DNA of 25,480 bases from positions 1-25,480 of the forward strand of contig JAFGIA010000196.1 of NCBI GenBank assembly GCA_016929795.1. The letters are read 5' to 3'. This DNA is from Anaerolineae bacterium. GTDB lineage: Bacteria > Chloroflexota > Anaerolineae > JAAYZQ01. The translations under genes and the position numbers were made by a program. The notes under the pieces were generated by a model that saw nothing but the letters and a program-made list of their open reading frames with translations, was not told the origin of the DNA and did no database searches. Positions 13,870 to 19,729 of this stretch are shown here, in pieces (positions within the stretch are counted from its first letter, which is position 1; every line of letters begins with the position of its first letter).

Positions 13870-15921
13870 CTATGCACCTCTGGCCAGGCGCCGCAACTCG
13901 TCCTCGCCGATGATCGCCACCCCCAGCCTGTGCGCCTTGTCGAGCTTGCTGCCCGCCTTCTCGCCCGCCACCAGGTAGTCCGTGTGGCCACTCACCGAGC
14001 CCGTCACCTTGCCGCCCTGTGCCTCGATGAATTCGCGTGCCTGGTCGCGGCTCATCGACGGCAGTGTGCCGGTGATCACGAAGATCAGGCCTGCCAGCGG
14101 CTGAGGGCTGGCCGGCGCGGCTGCCGCCTCTATCGCTGTGCACACCCCCGCCGCCTTGAGCTTTTCCACGACCCGCCGGTTCGTCTCGTGGTCGAACCAG
14201 TCCACGACGGCCTCTGCCAGCTTGGGGCCGATCCCCGGCACCTCTTCCAGCGCCTCGCGCGACGCGGCGGCCAGGGCGTCGATCGACCGGAAGTGGTCTA
14301 TCAACTGCTGCGCCACGGTCGAGCCCACCCCCCGGATGCCCAGCGCCGTCAGCAGCCTGTGCGGTGGCTGCGTTTTGCTCTTCTCGATGGCGGCCATCAG
14401 ATTCGCCACCCGCTTCTCGCCGAACCCTTCGAGAGGCAGCAGATCGTCCGCGGTCAGGTAATAGATATCGGCGACGTCGCGCACTATCCCCTGCTCCACG
14501 TAGAGGTTGGCCTGCCGGATACCAAATCCGGCAATGTCCATCGCCCCGCGGCTTACGAAATGCTCGACCGAGCGTACGCGCTGCGCCGGGCACGCCGCGT
14601 TCACGCAATAGTATGCCACCTCGTCCGCCGGTCGCTCCACCGGCTCGCCGCAGGCCGGGCAGCGGTCGGGCATCTGCCACGGCTCGGTGCCCGGTGGGCG
14701 CAGTTCCAGGATGGGGCGCACCACCTGCGGGATCACCTCGCCGGCGCGCTTGACGACCACCATATCGCCCGCGCGGATGTCGCGCTCTGCCACGTAATCG
14801 GCATTGTGCAGCGTGGCGTTGCTGACCGTGACGCCGCCGATCTCGACCGGTTCCAGCACCGCCGCCGGGTTCAGGCTGCCCGTGCGCCCGACATTGACCA
14901 CAATCTCTTGGAGCTGCGTCACCGCTTCCGGGGCCGGATACTTGTAGGCGACCGCCCACCGCGGCGCGTTGCCCACATTCCCCAGCCGCCCCTGCGTCGC
15001 GAAATCGTCGATTTTGATCACCAGCCCATCCGCCTCGTAGGGCAGGGTGGCGCGCGCTTGCTCCCACGACACGACATAGGCCACCATCTCTTCAAAATCG
15101 GCAAAGCGCCGGTTCTGGTCGCTGACGGGGAACCCGAGCTTTTCCAGGGTTTGGAGCGCCTGCCACTGGCTGCCCGGCTCCGGCCCGCCTTCCATCTCGA
15201 CGATCTGGTAGACGAACAGGCTGAGTGGCCGCGCCGCCGTCACTGTGTGATCGAGCACGCGCAGGCTGCCGGCTGCCGTGTTCCGCGGGTTCGCGTACGT
15301 CCGCTCTCCCGCTTTTTCCTGACGCTGGTTGAATGCCCGGAACGCGGCGATGGTCATGAATGCTTCGCCCCGCACCACCAGTCGTGCCGGCACGGGCACC
15401 TCACCCTCCTCCCTGTCCCTCCCCTCAAGGGGGGGGGAAACCGGGATATGCAACGGCACCCTCCTTACCGTCCGCAAATTCGCCGTAATATCCTCCCCCT
15501 CCATCCCGTTCCCCCGCGTCGCGCCCAACGTGAACACGCCATTCTCATAGTGCAGGATCACGCTCAGCCCGTCGATCTTGGGCTCGACCACGTAGGCGAG
15601 GTCGCCATAGTCGTCCGGCAGCAACCGGCCCACCCTATCGCGCCAGGCGCGCAGCTCTTCAGGGGTAAAGGCGTTCCCCAGGCTGAGCATGGGGCGTGGG
15701 TGGCGCACCGTCACAAACTCCTCGCGCACCTGTCCGCGCACCCTCTGGGTCGGCGAGTCGGGGCTCACCAGCTCTGGATGCTCCGCTTCGAGCGCCAGCA
15801 GCTCCCGGTAGAGTGCATCGTACGCGCCATCGCTGAGCACTGGATCGTCGAGCACGTAATAGCGATGGTCGTGGTAGCGAACCTGCTCTCGCAAGTCTCG
15901 AATGCGTTCTGCTGCGTCCAT
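13870..15921 (-). CDS. ligA: NAD-dependent DNA ligase LigA
   Basis: The 683-residue enzyme seals nicks in replication and repair using NAD. Domains in order are Ia (YHDHRYYVLDDPVLSDGAYD), adenylation with K115 in EPKIDG, OB fold, four-cysteine zinc finger (CPACG, then CVNAACPAQR), tandem helix-hairpin-helix (ALGIRGVGSTVAQ, EVPGIGPKLAE) and C-terminal BRCT (LIFVITGTLPSMSRDQA). Length is standard. The start has CAGGAGG nine bases upstream. An extra segment of about 20 residues (SPPLEGRDREEGEVPVP) lies in the adenylation domain, between VPLHIPV and LVVRGEAF, and is encoded by a G-rich palindrome (15399-15443). The next gene starts four bases after the stop. Confidence 0.96.
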   Translation of the reverse strand: MDAAERIRDLREQVRYHDHRYYVLDDPVLSDGAYDALYRELLALEAEHPELVSPDSPTQRVRGQVREEFVTVRHPRPMLSLGNAFTPEELRAWRDRVGRLLPDDYGDLAYVVEPKIDGLSVILHYENGVFTLGATRGNGMEGEDITANLRTVRRVPLHIPVSPPLEGRDREEGEVPVPARLVVRGEAFMTIAAFRAFNQRQEKAGERTYANPRNTAAGSLRVLDHTVTAARPLSLFVYQIVEMEGGPEPGSQWQALQTLEKLGFPVSDQNRRFADFEEMVAYVVSWEQARATLPYEADGLVIKIDDFATQGRLGNVGNAPRWAVAYKYPAPEAVTQLQEIVVNVGRTGSLNPAAVLEPVEIGGVTVSNATLHNADYVAERDIRAGDMVVVKRAGEVIPQVVRPILELRPPGTEPWQMPDRCPACGEPVERPADEVAYYCVNAACPAQRVRSVEHFVSRGAMDIAGFGIRQANLYVEQGIVRDVADIYYLTADDLLPLEGFGEKRVANLMAAIEKSKTQPPHRLLTALGIRGVGSTVAQQLIDHFRSIDALAAASREALEEVPGIGPKLAEAVVDWFDHETNRRVVEKLKAAGVCTAIEAAAAPASPQPLAGLIFVITGTLPSMSRDQAREFIEAQGGKVTGSVSGHTDYLVAGEKAGSKLDKAHRLGVAIIGEDELRRLARGA
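15399..15443. repeat. G-rich palindrome inserted in frame in ligA
   Basis: CCCTCCCC and a run of nine G residues (15429-15437) pair around TCAA, inside a C/T-rich then G-rich tract that differs from the surrounding coding sequence. It encodes the extra SPPLEGRDREEGEV segment of LigA. Tracts of this type are frequent intergenic repeats in GC-rich bacteria. Confidence 0.45.
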
Positions 15922-15957
15922 GCCTGCCTCCTGATGCGCTCAAGTCCCTGTGCCAGC

Positions 15958-15987
15958 ATTTTACCATGGAAAAGCAGCAAGCAGCAA
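15958..15987 (-). promoter_or_regulatory. Candidate promoter for ligA
   Basis: On the minus strand, TTGCTG (15987-15982), 18 bases, TAAAAT (15963-15958). The leader would be about 30 nt, ending with the CAGGAGG site. The -35 lies in a tract with repeated GCAGCAA words. Confidence 0.45.
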
Positions 15988-16025
15988 GTGACAGGTAGCA
16001 GGCGATGGTATAATACCTGCTGCCT
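15988..16025. repeat. Imperfect inverted repeat downstream of the unknown gene
   Basis: GGTAGCAGG and CCTGCTGCC pair with one G-U around a TA-rich centre that contains GGTATAATACC. It lies 20 bases after the stop of the minus-strand gene at 16045 and could be its terminator, though no T run follows, or a repeat remnant. The TATAAT on the plus strand drives no gene. Confidence 0.35.
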
Positions 16026-16044
16026 TTGACCTGGTGCTTGCCGT

Positions 16045-16902
16045 TTAGAGCTTGAACAGGTCGTGCTTGCGCAGCGAGAGGTAGCGGGTGGCGAGGAACG
16101 TCAGCGGTTTTTCGGCGAGGATGAAATTGCGCGACAGGATGTCGAGTACCTCGTCCAGGCCGAGGCGTTCTGCTTCTGCCTCATTGCTGGCACGCCGGTA
16201 AAAGGCTTGCCCATACCCTTCATAGTCGTCGAGGTCGTGAAAGAGGGACCCCATGAACCTCCGTCTCGGCTCCCTGCTGTGAGGGTAGAGCGTCCGGGCA
16301 CTGATGTGCTCGGGAAAGATACCGGTCAAAAAGAGGCAGGCGTCGCCGATGCGACGAAAGATGGTGAAATAGTTCTCTTCCTTCACAAACCGTGCATAGC
16401 GGATCAGGCTATCCACGTCGAGGTCGTTTACCTTGAGGCGGTGCCAGATGCCCTGGCGGACACGGATCGGGATGGTCATGTTGCGAATGCGCGAGTACAA
16501 GGCCAGCAAGCCGGCCAGATAGTCGATCACTTCGGGGCAGCCCAACAGATCGACCACGCGGTGGGCGTCAAACAGGGCGATGCGCTGCAGATTGCGCCGC
16601 TCGACCGTATATACCTCTCGCTCCATATCGCGCCGCGTGCGCATCAGCAGTACTTTGAAGAAAAAGTGGGGTGATACGGAGAAGAGGGTGCTTTCGTCGT
16701 CGATCAACTGGCGAAAGACTCGATCGTCCTGCAGCATCGCGTCGAGGAGCGAATCGTCGTCGCGCAGCAGCTCGATCACGTGTTCGGGATCGGCGCGCTC
16801 GGGCACCAGGGTCTCGACGAGGAATCGCAAATCCTCGCGGTTCCACTGCCCAGCCTCCTTGCTAAGGGCGTCTCCCTTTCGCTTCGAGCTCCCTGCTGCC
16901 AC
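16045..16902 (-). CDS. Uncharacterised alpha-helical protein
   Basis: I do not recognise this 285-residue protein. After a basic N-terminus (VAAGSSKRKG) it is predicted helical throughout, with many charged residues and no membrane segment or signal. Conserved-looking stretches are VETLVPERADPEHVIELLRDDDSLLDAML, SVSPHFFFKVLLMRTRRDMERE, LIRYARFVKEENYFTIFRRIGDACLFLTGIFPEHI and a C-terminal FILAEKPLTFLATRYLSLRKHDLF. There are two cysteines and no obvious metal or nucleotide site. The GTG start at 16902 is chosen because GGGGGAGG lies five bases upstream and because a promoter (16927-16955) lies between it and the alternative ATG at 16944. It is transcribed alone, between repair genes on the same strand. 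Confidence 0.75.
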   Translation of the reverse strand: MAAGSSKRKGDALSKEAGQWNREDLRFLVETLVPERADPEHVIELLRDDDSLLDAMLQDDRVFRQLIDDESTLFSVSPHFFFKVLLMRTRRDMEREVYTVERRNLQRIALFDAHRVVDLLGCPEVIDYLAGLLALYSRIRNMTIPIRVRQGIWHRLKVNDLDVDSLIRYARFVKEENYFTIFRRIGDACLFLTGIFPEHISARTLYPHSREPRRRFMGSLFHDLDDYEGYGQAFYRRASNEAEAERLGLDEVLDILSRNFILAEKPLTFLATRYLSLRKHDLFKL

Positions 16903-16926
16903 TAGAACCTCCCCCTTTCCAACCCT

Positions 16927-16955
16927 ATTGTAAACGAAAACCAAACCGGGTGCAA
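16927..16955 (-). promoter_or_regulatory. Promoter for the uncharacterised gene
   Basis: On the minus strand, TTGCAC (16955-16950), 17 bases, TACAAT (16932-16927). Transcription should start near 16920, after the alternative ATG at 16944, which decides the GTG start at 16902. Confidence 0.65.
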
Positions 16956-16984
16956 GTCACAGGTGACAAGGATCAAGTGACAAG

Positions 16985-17041
16985 GGATAAGAAGCGGGTG
17001 GTAAATGATAGAAATTTTTACTGGTCGCTTGTTGCTTATCC
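16985..17041. repeat. Inverted repeat at the 3' end of the ChbG-like gene
   Basis: GGATAAG and CTTATCC close a stem that also includes GCG/CGC and GTAAA/TTTAC pairs around an AT-rich loop. It overlaps the TAA of the minus-strand gene ending at 17036 and may act as its transcription terminator or mRNA end. Next to it, at 16952-16984, lie repeated words of the GTCACTTG/GACAAG kind. Confidence 0.45.
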
Positions 17042-17929
17042 TCTGTCCCTTATCTCCCTGTACCCGATAATGTGTACCCCTAGCTGGCGCACGTGTGCGC
17101 GCAGTGCCTCGCTGCTGAACACCCGGTAGTCGGCAACTCGCGCCCGCCACGTTCTGGGCGTCGCGGCGCGTAGCTCGGGTGTGTCCTTGGCCGGGTGGAT
17201 GATCAGGTGCGTCAGCCCCGCCGGCAGGGCGTCAAAGGTAGCCATCGCCAGCTCGAGCCGGTCCACATCGTCGTCCAGGTGGAGCCCTGTCAGGTGATCG
17301 AGCAGCGGCACGCCCAGTGCCTCGAGCGCCTGCACAAACTGCGCGGCGAACGCCGCCGTGCCCGCGTCAAAGCCGAACTCGATCCATTGCTCCTCATCAT
17401 AGCGCGGCACCATCGGCGGCAGCCCGTGCGCCGTCGCAAGCTGGATATAGGCCGGGATAAATTGCGGCGCCGCCACTGTGCCCATGTGCGTGTCCACGTG
17501 CGTGACGTCAATGCCCGCCGCGAGCGCGCGCGCCACCTGTGCCTCCATCTCGGCTGTCACGGCCTCCACGCGTGCCTGGGCCTGCACCTGCTCCGCCGTG
17601 CGCGGGAAATAGCCTTCGTCGTCGAGCAGGCCCGACGTTGCCTCTCGTGTCGAGATCGGCCCCCAGCGGTAGCTGTCCCACTCGCTGGTCAGCGTCAGGT
17701 GCACGCCCACGTCTGCCCCCGGGTGGCGCCGGCAAAAATCGGCCACCGCCGGGAACCAGGGGCAGGGCACCATCACCGCCCCCGACGAGACGAGGCCGAA
17801 GGCCACCAGTTCTTCGAATGCCGGCACACTGCCCTGCGCCATGCCCAGGTCGTCGGCGTGTACAATCGCCACGCGGTCTGTCGGGTCAAACCCCAGGCGC
17901 CGCAGCACAGGATTGGGCTCACGTGTCAT
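17036..17929 (-). CDS. ChbG/HpnK-family (YdjC-like) carbohydrate deacetylase
   Basis: The 297-residue protein has the metal-dependent deacetylase layout. The first strand ends in H24-A-D26-D27 (HADDLGMA), the second metal motif is H77 in GVHLTLTSEW, and the third is H144-x-x-x-H148 (HVDTHMG). Known members remove acetyl groups from chito-oligosaccharides (ChbG) or act in hopanoid synthesis (HpnK). The substrate here is unknown; there is no signal peptide, so it acts in the cytoplasm. The ATG has GAGGAGGAGAG directly upstream and overlaps the stop of mutM (ATGA), so they form one operon with the PIG-L deacetylase gene. Confidence 0.9.
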   Translation of the reverse strand: MTREPNPVLRRLGFDPTDRVAIVHADDLGMAQGSVPAFEELVAFGLVSSGAVMVPCPWFPAVADFCRRHPGADVGVHLTLTSEWDSYRWGPISTREATSGLLDDEGYFPRTAEQVQAQARVEAVTAEMEAQVARALAAGIDVTHVDTHMGTVAAPQFIPAYIQLATAHGLPPMVPRYDEEQWIEFGFDAGTAAFAAQFVQALEALGVPLLDHLTGLHLDDDVDRLELAMATFDALPAGLTHLIIHPAKDTPELRAATPRTWRARVADYRVFSSEALRAHVRQLGVHIIGYREIRDRG

Positions 17930-18786
17930 CTCTCCTCCTCCTCGTTGTGGGCCAGCCGCCGGTCTGGACCGGCAACCATCAGCCCTGGCTGGCACTGGCG
18001 GCAAAAGTTGGTCGTCCTCCGGTCGCGGGTGACGCTGCTGATGGCTGTACCACAGCGTGGGCACGGCTGCCCTTCCTTGCCGTGCACCGCCAGAAAATCG
18101 CGGATCTCGACGTCGATCGCATCGCCCACCCGGTTGCGCAGTGTCTGGATCGCCTCTTCGAGGGTGGTGCGCACAGCCAGGTAGAGGCTGTCGATCTCCT
18201 CCTCTCTCAACTGCGCCCGGCGGCGGAAGGGATAGATGCCTGCCCGCCAGCAGATCTCGTCGGCATAGGCGTTGCCGATGCCGGTGACGAACGACTGGTT
18301 GGTGAGGGTGCCCTTGATCTCGCCCGTGTGGCGCTTCAGGCGCTGCATAAACAGATCGCGGGTCAGCGCCGGATCCATGGCCTCGGGCCCCAACTCTGCG
18401 AACGTCGGCACCTGCGCCAGGTCTGCCACCAGGTAGACCTTGCCCATCTCCCTGGCATCGTGGTAGCGCAGCTCATTCCCGTCGCCAAGGCTCAATACCA
18501 GCGCGTCGCGCTTGCGATCGGCGGCCAGCGGCGCGCCGTACCGGAGGCGGCCGGCGAGCATCGGGTTGATGACGAGGTACGTCCCATCGTCGAGCGGCAG
18601 CAAGAGGAACTTGGCCCGCCGGGCCATGTCGACGATGCGCCGGCCCACCAACCGCCCGGCAGCATCGCCACCCAGCAGGTTGCGCACCACCAGCGGGCGT
18701 GGTACCCTGGCGCCGGCGATCTCTACGCCCGCCAGGCGTGGTGCCAGGTACTCGCGGATCACTTCCAGGTCTGGTAGCTCGGGCAT
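17926..18786 (-). CDS. mutM: Formamidopyrimidine-DNA glycosylase (Fpg/MutM family)
   Basis: The 286-residue protein is a bifunctional glycosylase/AP lyase that removes oxidised purines. The N-terminal PELP keeps the catalytic proline and glutamate that become exposed after Met removal; the usual PELPEVET is PELPDLEV here. AKFLLLPL holds the conserved lysine. The helix-two-turn-helix is NQSFVTGIGNAYADEICWRAGIYPF. The C-terminal zinc finger is C242, C245, C262, C265 with the DNA-contacting DRRTTNF loop. After the finger there is a longer polar tail (CQPGLMVAGPDRRLAHNEEEER) than usual. The start has GAGGAGGTC upstream. Fpg and Nei proteins cannot be separated with full certainty from sequence. 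It is the second gene of a minus-strand operon. Confidence 0.92.
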   Translation of the reverse strand: MPELPDLEVIREYLAPRLAGVEIAGARVPRPLVVRNLLGGDAAGRLVGRRIVDMARRAKFLLLPLDDGTYLVINPMLAGRLRYGAPLAADRKRDALVLSLGDGNELRYHDAREMGKVYLVADLAQVPTFAELGPEAMDPALTRDLFMQRLKRHTGEIKGTLTNQSFVTGIGNAYADEICWRAGIYPFRRRAQLREEEIDSLYLAVRTTLEEAIQTLRNRVGDAIDVEIRDFLAVHGKEGQPCPRCGTAISSVTRDRRTTNFCRQCQPGLMVAGPDRRLAHNEEEER

Positions 18787-18800
18787 CGGACCTCCTCGGG

Positions 18801-19529
18801 CTATTCCTCGTCCTCGTCCTCCACCGGCTGCGGCAGGTGGATGACGCGGTATTGTTCGGCGTACTTGTAGCCACGCGTCTTGCCTGTCTCTGCCGCCCAT
18901 TCCTCGATCCGCTGGCGCGGATCCCAGTCGCCGAGCTGGCTGGCGTGCTCCTTCAGGGCCGCGATCTTGGCTTCGATCGTCTCTGTAATGTCTACCCAGG
19001 CGTTCGGCTCGTCGTTGCCATACACATACACCTGCTTCACGCGGTGGGGCTGGCCCACCTCGGACCACAGCAGCGGCATCGCCGCCGCTGGCGCCACGGC
19101 ATCCAGTGCCGCCTCGCCTGCCGCCCTGTGGTCCGGATGGTTGATGTACCGGTCGCCCGAGAAAAAGCGCGTCGGGTCGCTCGTCAGCACCACTTCCGGC
19201 TTGTGCTGGCGGATCAGCCCCACCAGGTCACGCCGCAGTGCCAGGCTCGGCTCCAGCCGCCCGTCGTCGTAGCCCAGAAAAATTACATCCTCCACACCCA
19301 GCCGCTGGCACGCAGTGCGCTGCTCGGCGCGGCGGATCTCTGCCAATCGCTGTGCCGTCATGCCCGGCTCGTGCGATCCTGCATTTCCATCAGTGCACAG
19401 CACGTACGTCACCTGGCAGCCAGCCTTGGTCCACGCTGCGATCGTGCCGGCCATTGTAAACTCGGCGTCGTCCGGGTGTGCCACGATCACCATCGCCGAC
19501 GCCGGCACCGGTATTCCGTTTTCGTTCAT
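18801..19529 (-). CDS. PIG-L/LmbE-family N-acetyl sugar deacetylase
   Basis: The 242-residue protein has the zinc-binding AHPDD motif (H18, D20, D21) followed by EFTMAGTIA, and the second metal motif in INHPDHRAAG (about 130-137). Members de-acetylate GlcNAc-linked compounds, such as the BshB step in bacillithiol or the MshB step in mycothiol synthesis, or act on lipid-linked sugars; no bshA or mshC-like neighbour is present, so the substrate is open. The ATG at 19529 has GAGGAG upstream; in-frame sequence before it overlaps the promoter. The C-terminus ends in a run of acidic residues (EDEDEE). mutM begins 14 bases after its stop. Confidence 0.9.
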   Translation of the reverse strand: MNENGIPVPASAMVIVAHPDDAEFTMAGTIAAWTKAGCQVTYVLCTDGNAGSHEPGMTAQRLAEIRRAEQRTACQRLGVEDVIFLGYDDGRLEPSLALRRDLVGLIRQHKPEVVLTSDPTRFFSGDRYINHPDHRAAGEAALDAVAPAAAMPLLWSEVGQPHRVKQVYVYGNDEPNAWVDITETIEAKIAALKEHASQLGDWDPRQRIEEWAAETGKTRGYKYAEQYRVIHLPQPVEDEDEE

Positions 19530-19560
19530 CTGATCTCCTCGTTGTCTGTAGTGCCGTTCT

Positions 19561-19588
19561 ATTCTACACCACGCGTGCCCGGTGTCAA
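19561..19588 (-). promoter_or_regulatory. Sigma70-type promoter for the PIG-L/mutM/chbG-like operon
   Basis: On the minus strand, TTGACA (19588-19583), 16 bases, TAGAAT (19566-19561), leading to the ATG at 19529 with a leader of about 25 nt. It diverges from the smc promoter. Confidence 0.65.
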
Positions 19589-19593
19589 GTCCT

Positions 19594-19640
19594 GGAAGAT
19601 TGGAAGGCTGGAAGACTGGCTGCCAGCCTTCCAATCTTCC
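19594..19640. repeat. Perfect 18-bp inverted repeat between divergent promoters
   Basis: GGAAGATTGGAAGGCTGG (19594-19611) is exactly complementary to CCAGCCTTCCAATCTTCC (19623-19640) with an 11-base loop. It fills the gap between the -35 boxes of the PIG-L operon (19583-19588) and smc (19656-19661). It may be an operator or a mobile palindrome. Confidence 0.75.
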
Positions 19641-19655
19641 GACCTTCCACCTCTT

Positions 19656-19684
19656 TTGACAGTCCTGCCCAAACCCGCTATACT
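19656..19684 (+). promoter_or_regulatory. Sigma70-type promoter for smc
   Basis: TTGACA (19656-19661), 17 bases, TATACT (19679-19684). The leader (about 19691-19729) has no clear ribosome binding site but holds a CGCAAG/CTTGCG hairpin and two GGCTTGCGTT direct repeats (19698-19707 and 19715-19724). Confidence 0.75.
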
Positions 19685-19729
19685 ACTCCGCGCAAGCGGC
19701 TTGCGTTCAAGCCTGGCTTGCGTTTGACT

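Noticed and set aside
16009..16014. A plus-strand TATAAT as promoter
   Set aside because: It lies in a small palindrome with no good -35 at the right distance and no plus-strand gene downstream.
13852..16029. A 725-codon plus-strand ORF opposite ligA
   Set aside because: It is the complement of ligA, rich in His, Arg and Gln, without motifs; long antisense ORFs are expected in GC-rich DNA.
16903..16944. ATG start at 16944 for the unknown helical protein
   Set aside because: The predicted transcription start lies downstream of this ATG, and the GTG at 16902 has a strong ribosome binding site.
19478..19729. 84-codon N-terminal extension of SMC
   Set aside because: It covers the divergent promoters and the inverted repeat; SMC proteins begin at [14 protein letters not shown].
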